Shown here piece by piece: positions 43,794 through 54,079 of a DNA stretch of 64,000 nt; within the stretch, counting starts at the first letter, position 1; each line of letters starts with the position of its first letter. The stretch is from contig CAYTVI010000001.1 in the NCBI GenBank assembly GCA_964441765.1, positions 28,734 through 92,733 of the forward strand, read 5' to 3'. The position numbers and the translations under genes are program-made. The notes under the pieces were generated by a model. It saw nothing but the letters and a program-made list of their open reading frames with translations, was not told the DNA's origin and ran no database searches. Origin of the DNA: Sulfurospirillum sp964441765. GTDB taxonomy: Bacteria > Campylobacterota > Campylobacteria > Campylobacterales > Sulfurospirillaceae.

Positions 43794-45451
43794 TAGTGAA
43801 CAGCATCTGTGTTATCCATCAAAACAGGCACAACAATCAAAGAGACGATTACCGCTGCAATCGTTCCAAAGATAAGAGCCACACCCAATCCCCCAAAAAT
43901 AGGATCTGAAGCCAAAAGAGTACTCGCTAAGATAATCGCTGCTGCGGTTAAAAAGATAGGCTTTGCACGTGTAGAAGCCGCTTGGGCAATGGCTTGTTTT
44001 TTCCCCACGCCTTGATGCATCAGCGTCATACTAAAATCAATCAATAAGAGTGAATTTCGAGAACTAATCCCCATCAAAGAGATAAACCCTATCAAAGAGG
44101 TTGCTGTAAGAAAAAATGTCCCTTGAGTAAAGATATCCATCACAAAGTGCCCTACAATCACCCCGATGATGGAGAGAAAACTACCCAGTAAAATAATACC
44201 CGCTATCGCAAAACTTTTATAGTACACCACCATCAACAAAAAAATAAGCACTAATGCAGCAATAAACGCACCGCCAAGGTCACGAAAAGTGTCCATCGTC
44301 ACTTTCATCTCGCCATCCCACTTCACTTCAAAAACTTCGCCACTGGCTTTATCACGCAAGGTCAAATCAAATAACTGCGCACCGTGAACATCAAAACGCT
44401 CTTTCAAAACCTCTTTGAGGCGAGTGCGTGCTTCAAGTAAAGGATAGACTTGAGAGACCAAATCAGCTTCGGCAACGATGGTGACCATCTTTTGTAAGTT
44501 TTTAGACATCACCGTTGGTGTGGATGCCATCTTTTGAACACGCACTAATTCATTGAGCGGGATGAGCATATTGTGAGCATTAGGAATACTCACCGATGCC
44601 AATTTAGCTTCAAGCTCTTGCGATGAAAAGCTTTTGAGCATTTTCGACCCATCACTTAAGACTACAAAGATAGGAATTTGAGAAGGTGAAGTCTTGCTGT
44701 TTTTATGCGCAACCGCCATCCCTTCGAAGGAGAGATAGATAAGCGAATGCAAGGCTTCAAGTGATACAAAAGAGCGCATTGCTTTTTCTTTATCGACCAC
44801 CAATTCAAATCGCTCATAGATATCGTCATTTAAAATATCCACATCCACCAAGTCTTTTGTCTGTGCTAATACTGTTTTAATGTGTTCCGCTAAAAAGCGA
44901 AGAGTGGTATCATTTTCCCCATAAAGTTCAACCACAAGAGCGGAGAGTGTCGGGGGACCGGCGGGTTGTTCAACCATCTTGATACTTGTTCCTTTCACCA
45001 AAGGCTCACAACGTTTCTGAATCAACGGGCGCAAGCGATGCACCATCGTATAAGATCGTTCATCACGGTTGTGCGCATCGCTTAAATTGACAACAATTTC
45101 ACTCAAATGTTCCCCCATCTTAAATCCAGAACCTTTGACCAATCCTGCATAATCCAAAGGAGAACCCATCCCACTAAACACTTCGATGTCTTGAATTTCT
45201 CTCTCTTTTTGAAGAAGGCTCACCACACAATGATTGACTTTTTGATTCTCATAGTAAGAACTTCCATTGGGTAAATCAACGTAGATGGAAAACGTATTGG
45301 TACTTTTTCCTGGCAACATTTTTGCCAAAACAATCTTGCTTGGAAACATCGCGATGGAGGCTAAAAAAGCAGCTAATGTTATCCACAGCACCCAACGTTT
45401 TTTAGAAGGTTTTTGTAAAATACCTTCGATAAAATGCTCAAACCGTTGCAT
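43793..45451 (-). CDS. RND efflux transporter, C-terminal half as a separate gene
   Basis: 552-aa protein corresponding to TM7-TM12 and the second periplasmic loop of an HAE1-type RND pump: TM7 in RWVLWITLAAFLASIAM, then the loop, then TMs with FISLMGISSRNSLLLIDFS (the equivalent of the GLSAKN motif). It begins ATG 45451, just behind AAAGGAG and overlapping the upstream half-gene by 14 bases in another frame. A fused pump would be about 1080 aa, the family size. See findings for the split-gene question. Confidence 0.87.
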   Translation of the reverse strand: MQRFEHFIEGILQKPSKKRWVLWITLAAFLASIAMFPSKIVLAKMLPGKSTNTFSIYVDLPNGSSYYENQKVNHCVVSLLQKEREIQDIEVFSGMGSPLDYAGLVKGSGFKMGEHLSEIVVNLSDAHNRDERSYTMVHRLRPLIQKRCEPLVKGTSIKMVEQPAGPPTLSALVVELYGENDTTLRFLAEHIKTVLAQTKDLVDVDILNDDIYERFELVVDKEKAMRSFVSLEALHSLIYLSFEGMAVAHKNSKTSPSQIPIFVVLSDGSKMLKSFSSQELEAKLASVSIPNAHNMLIPLNELVRVQKMASTPTVMSKNLQKMVTIVAEADLVSQVYPLLEARTRLKEVLKERFDVHGAQLFDLTLRDKASGEVFEVKWDGEMKVTMDTFRDLGGAFIAALVLIFLLMVVYYKSFAIAGIILLGSFLSIIGVIVGHFVMDIFTQGTFFLTATSLIGFISLMGISSRNSLLLIDFSMTLMHQGVGKKQAIAQAASTRAKPIFLTAAAIILASTLLASDPIFGGLGVALIFGTIAAVIVSLIVVPVLMDNTDAVH

Positions 45452-47033
45452 GCGTATCTCCTTTAGATTTCGTAGGCTTTTTCAAAAACTTACGCGCTAA
45501 AAAAGGTGTAAAAATATAGGCAATGAGAAGCGATGCCAACATTGCAACAGGGACATTGAGCGGAATTGGTTTCATAAATTCACCCATCATTTGCCCTACA
45601 AATGCCATCGGCACCATCGTCAAAATAATCGCAATCGTCGCAAGATTGGTGGGTGCACCTATTTCATCGGTTGCTTCGATGAGAATTTCATCAAGCGGTT
45701 TATCACTTGAGCGTTCATCGTGCAAATGACGATGAATATTTTCAATCACTACAATAACATCATCAACTAAAAGCCCAAGGCTGAGTAAAAAAGCAAACAA
45801 TGTGATGCGGTTGATGGTTTGGTCACTCATGTACGCGATAAAAATCGTAATAGCTAAAATGGCAGGAACGGTTAACGTCACGATGAAGCCTTCTTTCCAA
45901 CCAAGAATAAAAATCAGTAAAAGTGCGATAATCACTATAGAAATAAAAAGATGAAAGACAAGTTCATTGACCGCTTCATTGGCACGTTCACCATAATTAC
46001 GTGTGACTGAATATCCAATACCCGCCTTTTCTAAAGACTCTTTTTGAAGGCTTAAACGCGCTAAGATATCTTCCGCAATTTCAACCGCATTGGAGCCTTT
46101 GAGCTTTGAGATGCTTAACGTCACTTGTTCTTGTAAAGGTGTAAATCCATCTCCACTGCGTTGTGTAATAAAAGCACGTTTTAGGTTTTGTACCTCATGT
46201 CCTTGGCTGACATGCGCAACGTCTCTCAAATAAATCGCCGAGCCTCCTTGATGCGCAACGATAAGGTTTTGCAAATCTTCCACGCTTTCAATCGCATTGC
46301 GGATACCAAAGACAACCAATTTTCCATCATGCGTGCGATTTTTACTATCAGATGAGCTAGCATTGAGCGCTTTGAGGGCTTCTGAAATCTGAGCTAATGA
46401 GAGGCGATATGCGGCAAGTTTACCCAAATCCACTTCAACATTAAACTGTTCTTTAAGCTCCCCTTTGAGCTCCATCTTTGCGATATTGGGCACTTTCCCA
46501 AATCCATTGCGAATAGCTTCAACCTCTTTGTAGAGCGCAACGCTATTTACATGTAAACCTTCTTTGGCATAAAAAGCAATCGAAAGAATGGGAATGTCAA
46601 TATCAATGTCAAATGGTCGAACCAAAGGGATGGTCGTCCCTTTAGGCAGTTGGTCGATATTTTGCATCACTTTGTCATACAACTTGAGGTTAGACTCTTC
46701 TCGGTTTTCACCAATATAATACATCACATTGACCACGCCTACATTATCACTCGCAATTCCGTAGATGTATTCGACCCCTTTTATCTCTTTGATGCGTCGC
46801 TCCAAAGGCCGTACAATTACCCGCTCAACCTCTTCCGCACTCGCTCCATTAAGCCCAACGATGACCGTTCCCCCACTAATAGAGATTTGAGGGTCTTCTT
46901 CTCGTGGCATCATCAAAAGAGCAATAAGTCCAAGAGCGATTAAACTCACACCTAGAATGCTCGTAAGAGGATTGTGTAAAAAGATGCGTGCTAGATACCC
47001 TGCAAGATAGCGCTCTTTATAACGATAACTCAT
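45438..47033 (-). CDS. RND efflux transporter, N-terminal half as a separate gene
   Basis: 531-aa protein covering TM1, the first periplasmic loop and TM2-TM6. It begins SYRYKERYLAGYLARIFLHNPL, contains GLLVDDVIVVIENIHRHL (TM4, proton-relay Asp pair) and ends with IFTPFLARKFLKKPTKSKG, the inter-half cytosolic linker. The stop TGA lies 14 bases inside the next gene. Its start overlaps the adaptor gene by 4 bases. One palindrome copy at 46547-46556 is read as GLHVNS. Confidence 0.88.
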   Translation of the reverse strand: MSYRYKERYLAGYLARIFLHNPLTSILGVSLIALGLIALLMMPREEDPQISISGGTVIVGLNGASAEEVERVIVRPLERRIKEIKGVEYIYGIASDNVGVVNVMYYIGENREESNLKLYDKVMQNIDQLPKGTTIPLVRPFDIDIDIPILSIAFYAKEGLHVNSVALYKEVEAIRNGFGKVPNIAKMELKGELKEQFNVEVDLGKLAAYRLSLAQISEALKALNASSSDSKNRTHDGKLVVFGIRNAIESVEDLQNLIVAHQGGSAIYLRDVAHVSQGHEVQNLKRAFITQRSGDGFTPLQEQVTLSISKLKGSNAVEIAEDILARLSLQKESLEKAGIGYSVTRNYGERANEAVNELVFHLFISIVIIALLLIFILGWKEGFIVTLTVPAILAITIFIAYMSDQTINRITLFAFLLSLGLLVDDVIVVIENIHRHLHDERSSDKPLDEILIEATDEIGAPTNLATIAIILTMVPMAFVGQMMGEFMKPIPLNVPVAMLASLLIAYIFTPFLARKFLKKPTKSKGDTHATV

Positions 47034-47842
47034 GGGACTAATCCATTAAAATGAAGGATGACATACATCCCAGGGTAAACCTGAGGGCTTGCTTGAAACG
47101 CTATCTTAATTTTAAAAGTATGTGCCATAGAGCTAATTTGCGGAACAATCGAATCAACCACACCTTGTGTCTTATACCCAATAGAATCCATCACAATTTC
47201 GACCTTGTCGCCTTTTTTTAGAGAAGAAAGATGACTTTGGGAGACATCTGCAACCACCATCAGACGACTCAAATCGGAGAGGACTAAGGCCAAAGCGCCT
47301 GGAAGTGCCATCTCCCCAGTTTTGACGTTTTTGGAAATAATAACGCCATCATTTGGGGCACGCACTTTAAGGTATTGGTATTGGTTATTGACCTCTTGAA
47401 GTTTTTGTTTTGCTTGTGCAACTTGTTTTTGGGCTATTGTCATCATTGCCTTAAGGTTACTTGCTGAGAGTTCTAAATTTTCAAGCTCAAATTTAGAAAC
47501 CATATCTTTGGCATACAGCCTTTGATGACGCTCGAAGTTGAGTAAAGCATTGTTGTATTGGCTTTCATACATCTGGGCATTGAGCTGTGCTTGTGCGATA
47601 TTTAGTTCCACTTGAACTTTAGCGGTATCGACCTCTTTTGCATCGATTTCGTAAAGCAAATCTCCTTTTTTAACCACACTACCCTCTTCCACATAAACCT
47701 CTTTAACAAATCCCATATGTCGACTGGTGATATTTTTTTGATTATCAGAGATGACAACACCACTTAACGTAATGGTCGATGCATGGAGCATACTGACGCA
47801 TGCAAATGCCCAAATTAAACCGTTTACATGTAAAGATTTCAC
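47030..47842 (-). CDS. RND periplasmic adaptor (membrane-fusion protein), short form
   Basis: 270-aa adaptor with an N-terminal hydrophobic segment, first lipoyl half (GSVVKKGDLLYEIDAKEV), a coiled-coil hairpin (about residues 75-135), second lipoyl half (VRAPNDGVIISKNVKTGEMA) and a beta-barrel. It lacks the membrane-proximal domain of longer adaptors such as the 376-aa CmeA-like protein in this window. Both ends overlap neighbours by 4 bases. A palindrome at 47824-47833 falls within codons 4-7. Confidence 0.87.
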   Translation of the reverse strand: MKSLHVNGLIWAFACVSMLHASTITLSGVVISDNQKNITSRHMGFVKEVYVEEGSVVKKGDLLYEIDAKEVDTAKVQVELNIAQAQLNAQMYESQYNNALLNFERHQRLYAKDMVSKFELENLELSASNLKAMMTIAQKQVAQAKQKLQEVNNQYQYLKVRAPNDGVIISKNVKTGEMALPGALALVLSDLSRLMVVADVSQSHLSSLKKGDKVEIVMDSIGYKTQGVVDSIVPQISSMAHTFKIKIAFQASPQVYPGMYVILHFNGLVP

Positions 47843-49173
47843 TTTGTTTCCTTGTGGATTAATTTTTCCAATGCAAAGATGGTTTCATTGCGTGCATTTT
47901 GTACCTCTTTGAGGCTCAAAATCTTTGCAAGCTCAGCGGATTGCTTCATCATCACATCATTGATGGAGACTAACTTTTGAGCATACCTTCCTGCGTAATT
48001 TTCATAAATACGATGGGCTAAGTCCACCTCTTTTTTCAAGCTCTGTATGTGGGCATTATAGTTATGAATCTGAGTTTGCATCTGCTTTACATGTAAATCC
48101 ACACTTTTTTGAGCCAAGAGAAGCTGTTGTTGCGCTTTGAGATTTTCCACGCGTGCTTTTTCTAAATTGTATGTATCACTTCCCCCTTTAAAAAGGTTCC
48201 AACGCAATTGAACACCCACCGTGTACGCATCATTTTTAGAAAAATCCTTCATAAATATATCACTTCCACTGCCATACTGTGCGAAAGCATCAATATGAGG
48301 CAAAAAATGACTCTCATGCAAAGCCATATTCATCTGAGAAATTTCCACACCTTTTTGGGCTTTTTGAATTTCTATCGTTTGTGTATCATTCTCTTTTACA
48401 TCTATCATTGTCATCGCATCTTCGTAGGAACCCTCTATCGAAGTGATAGGTTCGTTGATCAAAAACGAGACGAAATGGTACAGTAAGGTCTGATTGGCTT
48501 GCGCTTGTGTGATTTGCCGCTCTACATCACTCAGACGGGCTTGGACTTCCAAAACATCGACATGTTTCACATAGCCCTCTTCAAACATAGCGTGTGTTGT
48601 TTTTTCAAGGCTTGCCGTATTGTGTGCCATGGTTTTTAGATGTTTCAGATAAACATCCAATAAAGAGATAGCGTAAAAGCTCTTTTTGAGTTCAAAGATT
48701 TTCTGAGCTAAAAGTTCTTCTTTTTCTAATGCACTTAAAGCTTCCAAAGCTTTTGTAATCTGTGTGTAGTGCTCGATTTTGCCACCACTGTATAAAGGCA
48801 ACGTATATGCCAAAGTCGTTTGAAAATGGTTACGATCCTGCGGATAATTCAAATCTGTTGGTGCAATAGCATCGTTGACGCCATCAAATTGCTTGAAACC
48901 AAAATCAGCAAATCGTGCTTCACGAGATTGAAGTTTAAAGCCAAAAACACTGAGGGAATCATTGGAGCGAAGTGCGGTTTGGCTTAGGTCTAAACTTCCA
49001 TAAGCATTCCCTTGCGCTATTTTATGCTCATACGCTTTGATATGTTCATCAAAGCGTGCAATACTTAATTCGATGTTGTGCTGTTTTACTTTTTGAATGG
49101 CTTTCTCTAGCGTAATGGCATCATTTGCGATGAGCACATTCAACATGAGAAGTACTCCTATGTATAGGCGCAT
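47839..49173 (-). CDS. TolC-family outer-membrane efflux protein
   Basis: 444-aa outer-membrane factor with signal peptide (MRLYIGVLLMLNVLIA), no lipobox, and two helical repeats with LAYTLPLYSGGKIEHYTQI and VGVQLRWNLFKGGSDTYNL at the strand positions. First gene of a four-gene operon (channel, adaptor, two pump halves), all joined by overlaps. GGAGGAG precedes the start. Contains a palindrome at 48087-48096, read as DLHVKQ. Substrate unknown. Confidence 0.88.
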   Translation of the reverse strand: MRLYIGVLLMLNVLIANDAITLEKAIQKVKQHNIELSIARFDEHIKAYEHKIAQGNAYGSLDLSQTALRSNDSLSVFGFKLQSREARFADFGFKQFDGVNDAIAPTDLNYPQDRNHFQTTLAYTLPLYSGGKIEHYTQITKALEALSALEKEELLAQKIFELKKSFYAISLLDVYLKHLKTMAHNTASLEKTTHAMFEEGYVKHVDVLEVQARLSDVERQITQAQANQTLLYHFVSFLINEPITSIEGSYEDAMTMIDVKENDTQTIEIQKAQKGVEISQMNMALHESHFLPHIDAFAQYGSGSDIFMKDFSKNDAYTVGVQLRWNLFKGGSDTYNLEKARVENLKAQQQLLLAQKSVDLHVKQMQTQIHNYNAHIQSLKKEVDLAHRIYENYAGRYAQKLVSINDVMMKQSAELAKILSLKEVQNARNETIFALEKLIHKETK

Positions 49174-49400
49174 TCAAACTCCTCCACTCTTTTTTAGATA
49201 AAGTTATAGTATCATCTTTATAATATCAGTTTATTTACTGAAAAAAACTAAGGATTGTTTTTTAGAAAAAGATAATAAAATTTTACCTAAATAAATTTAA
49301 ACACGTTCTTTAAAGAGAGGCATAAGCCTAAAAAGATCATTAAAAGTTAATTATTTTTACTCTGAGAGTAAGCTGTGGAAATGCTAAAGAAGAGGAGAAA

Positions 49401-49426
49401 AGCAGAAGAGATGAGACTCTTCTGCT
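49401..49426 (-). terminator. Terminator after serA
   Basis: Arms AGCAGAAGAG (49401-49410) and CTCTTCTGCT (49417-49426) pair perfectly over 10 bp with a 6-base loop, 11 bases beyond the serA stop; on the minus strand CTTTTCTCCTCTT follows. The rest of 49174-49400 contains the tolC-operon promoter region and no gene I can see. Confidence 0.75.
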
Positions 49427-49436
49427 AAATGAAAGA

Positions 49437-51023
49437 TTATAAAACGGCGTATTCAACCCAAACGCATGTTTCGAGTTTATTGAGTTTTGCCATAATTTCT
49501 TTATCAATATTACCATCGACTAAGATAACAGCCATCGCAAACTGGTGCGCACCACGACCTAATCTAAAGTCAGCGATGTTAATGTTAGCATCAGCTAAGA
49601 TAGAGGTGATATTGGCGATAACGCCTGGTACGTCATTGTTTTTAAAGATAATCATTTTACCTTTTGGTTTGAAGTCAAACTTAAAGCCATTGATGCCAAC
49701 GATACGCTGTTCATCATCACCAAATACCGTACCGCTGATACTCACAACATTTTTCTCTGTGGTTAACGTTAAAGTGATTTTGTTTTTATAGCCGCTACTA
49801 GCGCTATTTGCTTCAAACTTAGTCTCAATGCCTTTTTCATTCGCAACAAAAGCAGCATTGACATAATTGACTTTATCTTCACTCACATCTTTAAGCGCAC
49901 CAACAATACCAAAGGTCAGAAGCGATTTAGCGTAGTCACTGATTTCACCCTCTGCCTCAATACGGATTGACTTAATTGCCGAACGATTAAGCTGTGCTGC
50001 CAAAAAGCCCATTTTTTGAACAAGTTCTAAATAAGGTTCTACCGAAGCTGGTAAATCTTCTGCTTTGATTGGAAGATTGAGCGCATGAGGATAGCTCACA
50101 CCTCGTGCCGCACTGATTGCATTTTCAGCCGCTTGAATGGCAATTTTTTCTTGTGATTCTAGCGTATTAGCACCTAAATGCGCTGTAACACACACATTTT
50201 CTAGGTCTAATAAAGGATGATTTGTCGCTGGCTCTTTTGAAAAAACATCAATGCCCGCAAAAGCAATCTTACCGCTTTTAATGCCTTCATAAAGTGCTTC
50301 TTCATTGTAGAGTCCACCACGTGCACAATTCACAATTCGCACGCCATCTTTCATTTTAGCGATTTCATCATATGAAATCATATTGGTTGTTTCTTTATTT
50401 TTTGGTGTATGAATTGTAATAAAATCACATGCTAAAATATCATCAAAATTTTCAGTATACGTCATACCTAAATCGGTTACTTTAGAAGATGGGATGTAGG
50501 GATCATATGCAATAACTTCCATACCAAATGCCTTCGCACGAATCGCTACACGACTTCCAATGTTACCAAATCCGATCACTCCCAAGCGTTTATCGCACAG
50601 CTCAACGCCATACCATTTTTCACGATTCCAAACACGATCAAGTTTAAGATGGTTATTTGCATTGGTAAAACTTCGAGCCGTTCCAAGAAGATGTGCCATT
50701 GTGAGTTCAACAGCAGCAATTGTGTTCGCTGTTGGAACGTTCATCGCAATAATTCCTCTGCGAGAGCATCCTTCTTGATCAACGTTATCGACACCAACAC
50801 CCGCACGGACAATCGCTTTAAGGTTGGTTGCTGCGTTTAAAAACTTCTCATCAACGTCTGTTGAACTACGCGTGATTGCGACATCAGCATCGCCTAAAAT
50901 TGTTAAAAGCTTATCTTTAGAAAGGGCTACCGCATCAATAACTTCGATACCTTCTTCTGAACGTAAAATTTCAAAACCTTTTTCATGAATCGCATCACAT
51001 ACAATAATTTTCTTTTGTTTCAT
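49437..51023 (-). CDS. serA: D-3-phosphoglycerate dehydrogenase
   Basis: First step of serine synthesis: 3-phosphoglycerate to 3-phosphohydroxypyruvate with NAD. The 528-aa protein is the long form: substrate domain, Rossmann domain with GFGNIGSRVAIRAKAFG, catalytic His in VTAHLGANT, an intervening domain (about residues 320-450) and a C-terminal ACT domain (VPGVIANITSILADANINI) for serine feedback. Start 51023 overlaps the upstream stop (ATGA). Confidence 0.96.
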   Translation of the reverse strand: MKQKKIIVCDAIHEKGFEILRSEEGIEVIDAVALSKDKLLTILGDADVAITRSSTDVDEKFLNAATNLKAIVRAGVGVDNVDQEGCSRRGIIAMNVPTANTIAAVELTMAHLLGTARSFTNANNHLKLDRVWNREKWYGVELCDKRLGVIGFGNIGSRVAIRAKAFGMEVIAYDPYIPSSKVTDLGMTYTENFDDILACDFITIHTPKNKETTNMISYDEIAKMKDGVRIVNCARGGLYNEEALYEGIKSGKIAFAGIDVFSKEPATNHPLLDLENVCVTAHLGANTLESQEKIAIQAAENAISAARGVSYPHALNLPIKAEDLPASVEPYLELVQKMGFLAAQLNRSAIKSIRIEAEGEISDYAKSLLTFGIVGALKDVSEDKVNYVNAAFVANEKGIETKFEANSASSGYKNKITLTLTTEKNVVSISGTVFGDDEQRIVGINGFKFDFKPKGKMIIFKNNDVPGVIANITSILADANINIADFRLGRGAHQFAMAVILVDGNIDKEIMAKLNKLETCVWVEYAVL

Positions 51024-51499
51024 AACCAAACCTCAACAATTTTTGATTTAATATCGTATTTTTCAAGCTCTGCTACCACTTTGTCCAAACCTTTTTCACT
51101 CTTTTCTTGCACATAAATAAAAGGTGCTTTATCTTCTTTTACGACCATATAGGGAAGATTGAAAGAAGTGAGTGTTTGAACAACACAAAACAGTGAATAG
51201 CGGTCTATTCTATCGATGACAAGTCTGTATGACTTAACCTTTTCGCCCGTCATGCCATGAAGATCAATTTGCATAAAAAGCTCATTCACAGGAAAGATAA
51301 ATTCCCGTGCATCTTTTTGTGCTAACTCTTTTACCCAAACACGATCTGATGATTCGATTTTTACCTCTTGGGGAAGGGGGGATTGATTCTTGGCAACATC
51401 CATTTGAATCTCAATGTTTTGGTTTAAAAGCTTGTACAGTAACAGACCTAAACCTAGAAACAAAAAGACAAACAGTGTGCCAAGAATCTTTTTTTGCAT
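51020..51499 (-). CDS. Hypothetical membrane-anchored protein (Cj0892c-like)
   Basis: 159-aa protein with an N-terminal membrane helix (about residues 5-23) and a soluble, probably periplasmic remainder. The C-terminal half reads like a small alpha-beta fold. I recognise no named family; C. jejuni Cj0892c occupies the same place between rpsA and serA. It overlaps serA by 4 bases and starts 3 bases after the rpsA stop, so it is cotranscribed. Confidence 0.75.
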   Translation of the reverse strand: MQKKILGTLFVFLFLGLGLLLYKLLNQNIEIQMDVAKNQSPLPQEVKIESSDRVWVKELAQKDAREFIFPVNELFMQIDLHGMTGEKVKSYRLVIDRIDRYSLFCVVQTLTSFNLPYMVVKEDKAPFIYVQEKSEKGLDKVVAELEKYDIKSKIVEVWL

Positions 51500-51502
51500 C
51501 GC

Positions 51503-53179
51503 TTACTTCAATTGATCTTTAAGGATATCTCCAAGCGTCATTTTTTCTTCTTTATTGATCTCTTTTAACGCTTCTCTCTCTTTCAGTTTTGAAAGACGTC
51601 TAACAGAGAGACGGATACGATTTTTCTTATCATCAATAAAGGTGATTGCCGCTTCAATTTCATCACCAATTTTAAGATCTGCTTCATTCACTTGACCTAA
51701 ATCTTCTTTACGAATCAACGCATCAACATTGTCTTCAAGTTCAACGAAAATACCAAATTCTTTGATATCTCTAATTTTACCATGGACAATATCGCCATTT
51801 TCATGTGATTTAGCATATTTTTGGATTGGGCTATCTTCAAGCTCTTTTTTACTTAAAGAGACTTTTTCACTCTCTTCATCAATTTTGACAATTTTAACTT
51901 CTACTTCATCACCAACGTTAAAGAGTTCTTTACATTTGTTATTGCGATCCCATGATGCATCTTCATTGTGTAAAAGTCCTTCGATTCCACCAATTTTAAC
52001 AAATGCGCCAAATGCTGTAATTGTTGTTACATTTCCTTTGACAACATCACCCACTTTGAATTTTTTCATAAAATCATCAAATGGTTTTGGAAGAACATTT
52101 TTCAAAGATACGCGTAGACGTCTCTCTTTAGCATCAATTTCGATGACTTCAACATCCGCTACTTGCCCCTCTTCGATATAATCGCGTGGGTGTTTAATGT
52201 TTTTATCCCATGAAATTTCAGAGATATGCAAGAAGCCTTCAATGTCATTACCCAAATCAACAAACGCTCCGTATGGTTCGATATTGCTAATAGTCACCTG
52301 AATAGAATCACCGACTTCTAACTCATCTTTGATTTCATCCCAAGGATCTGGCATCGCTGCTTTGATAGAGAGTGATAAATGACGCTTGTCTTTATCATAT
52401 TTAATCGCTTTAACTTGGATGGTTTCACCCTCTTTATAGATGGTGCCAGGGTTTACTGGACCTTTGTAACTAATTTCAGAGTAGTGAACCAAACCATCAA
52501 TTCCACCCACATCAACAAACATACCATAGGTTGTGATTTTTTTAATTGTACCTTCAACCACTTCGTCACGGTCGATAAGTTCTTGAACAATTTCTTTACG
52601 TTTTTTACGGTCATCGTCTAAGAATTTTTTGCGTGAAACAATGATAGATTCTGTTTCATTGTCAATTTTAATGATTTTAACTTTAAGTGTTTTGCCAACA
52701 AGCGTATTGAGATCTTTTACTGCAGCTTGTGAACGTGGAAGGAAAAATTCAATGCCTTCTTTATTCTCAGCAATAAATCCACCCTTGTTTTTGCCAGTGA
52801 TTTTAATATCAACAGAGATATCATCTTCTTCTTTAAAATCTGCGATAAATGCTTTAATATGATTTTTACGAAGGGCCTTTTTGTGCGAAACCGCTGGTCT
52901 TTCATTTCTGAAACCTGTAATAACCACAGGGATAACATCTCCAATTTTACATGTAATGTTGCCATTTTCATCTGTCACTTCAGAAGCATTCAAGCGTCCC
53001 TCCGACTTCTTGCCCACGTCCACTAAAATGACATCTTCCTTGATCGCTACGACAACACCATTGATGAGTGTATCTCTCTCAGAATCCTTAAAAGACTCTT
53101 CTAACATCGCCGCAAAATCCATCTCCTCATGCTCGTCTGCGGCCTCAGTATGAACGGATTTGTTCGCCTCATTTACCAT
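51503..53179 (-). CDS. rpsA: 30S ribosomal protein S1
   Basis: 558-aa RNA-binding ribosomal protein with six S1 repeats (starting near residues 35, 115, 205, 290, 375 and 465); repeats 3-6 show the typical GxV..ITxYGAFVDLG pattern, such as KITTYGMFVDVGGIDGLVH and ISNIEPYGAFVDLG. Needed for mRNA loading. A palindrome copy lies at 53218-53227 in the upstream leader and one inside the gene at 52947-52956, read as ITCKI. Confidence 0.97.
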   Translation of the reverse strand: MVNEANKSVHTEAADEHEEMDFAAMLEESFKDSERDTLINGVVVAIKEDVILVDVGKKSEGRLNASEVTDENGNITCKIGDVIPVVITGFRNERPAVSHKKALRKNHIKAFIADFKEEDDISVDIKITGKNKGGFIAENKEGIEFFLPRSQAAVKDLNTLVGKTLKVKIIKIDNETESIIVSRKKFLDDDRKKRKEIVQELIDRDEVVEGTIKKITTYGMFVDVGGIDGLVHYSEISYKGPVNPGTIYKEGETIQVKAIKYDKDKRHLSLSIKAAMPDPWDEIKDELEVGDSIQVTISNIEPYGAFVDLGNDIEGFLHISEISWDKNIKHPRDYIEEGQVADVEVIEIDAKERRLRVSLKNVLPKPFDDFMKKFKVGDVVKGNVTTITAFGAFVKIGGIEGLLHNEDASWDRNNKCKELFNVGDEVEVKIVKIDEESEKVSLSKKELEDSPIQKYAKSHENGDIVHGKIRDIKEFGIFVELEDNVDALIRKEDLGQVNEADLKIGDEIEAAITFIDDKKNRIRLSVRRLSKLKEREALKEINKEEKMTLGDILKDQLK

Positions 53180-53245
53180 ATGCTACCCTTTTTAAATTGA
53201 TTTTTTAACTGTTTAAATTACATGTAAACACGTAAAAGTCGTCTA

Positions 53246-54079
53246 TTATACTTTAATTTCGCTTATTTTTCCAATTATTTTTTCAATAATCCAATCAGGC
53301 GTTGAAGCACCTGCTGTGACCCCACATAAATGTTTATTTTTAAACCATATTGGGTCTAAATCATTCTCATCTTCCACTAAAAAACTATCCTCACAATACT
53401 CTTTGCAAATACTGTGCAACTGTTTTGTATTGGATGAGTTTTTTCCTCCAATCACAATGACCACGTCTGCTTCTTTTGCCAAAGCTTTTGCCGCATCTTG
53501 GTTTTCAAACGTCGCATTACAAATAGTGTTGAATACTCGAACTTCCTTGTAACGTGACTCTAAATAATGGGTGATTTCTAAAAATTCATTGATTTTACGT
53601 GTGGTTTGAGAAACAACTGCTATTTTTTGTCCTTTAAGCTGTGCTTTTTCAAGTTCAGCCACACTTTGAACGACTATTGCACCATGAATGGCATAACTCG
53701 CAACGCCTTTGACTTCAGGGTGATTTGCATCGCCAAAGATGACAATTTCATAGCCATCACGGCTCATTTTTTCACAAATCTCTTGTGGTTTTGTCACATA
53801 AGGACATGTTGCATCAATAACCTCAGCCTTATCGGCGCGAAGTTGTTCTAAATCTTTTTTAGGAATACCATGCGTCCTGATAATCGCCTTAGGAGCACCC
53901 TTTGCTTCATGGATATCGTGCAATGTCGTCACATTGAAATTTTCTTTTAAGCGGTTAATTTCAGCGTTATTATGAATTAAAGGCCCGATTGTCACAGCGT
54001 TTGTTGCACTCTCAGCAATCTTAATAGCCCGTTTGACACCAAAACAAAAGCCATAGCTTTTTGCGAGTTTAATCTCCAT
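53246..54079 (-). CDS. ispH: 4-hydroxy-3-methylbut-2-enyl diphosphate reductase
   Basis: Last enzyme of the MEP isoprenoid pathway, giving IPP and DMAPP; a 4Fe-4S enzyme. The 277-aa protein has the three cluster cysteines in YGFCFGV, DATCPYV and NTICNATFENQ and the catalytic Glu region. Start at 54079 (MEIKLAKSYGFCFGV) matches family N-termini; the frame opens earlier at TTG 54094. The start lies 11 bases inside the end of aroA. Confidence 0.95.
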   Translation of the reverse strand: MEIKLAKSYGFCFGVKRAIKIAESATNAVTIGPLIHNNAEINRLKENFNVTTLHDIHEAKGAPKAIIRTHGIPKKDLEQLRADKAEVIDATCPYVTKPQEICEKMSRDGYEIVIFGDANHPEVKGVASYAIHGAIVVQSVAELEKAQLKGQKIAVVSQTTRKINEFLEITHYLESRYKEVRVFNTICNATFENQDAAKALAKEADVVIVIGGKNSSNTKQLHSICKEYCEDSFLVEDENDLDPIWFKNKHLCGVTAGASTPDWIIEKIIGKISEIKV

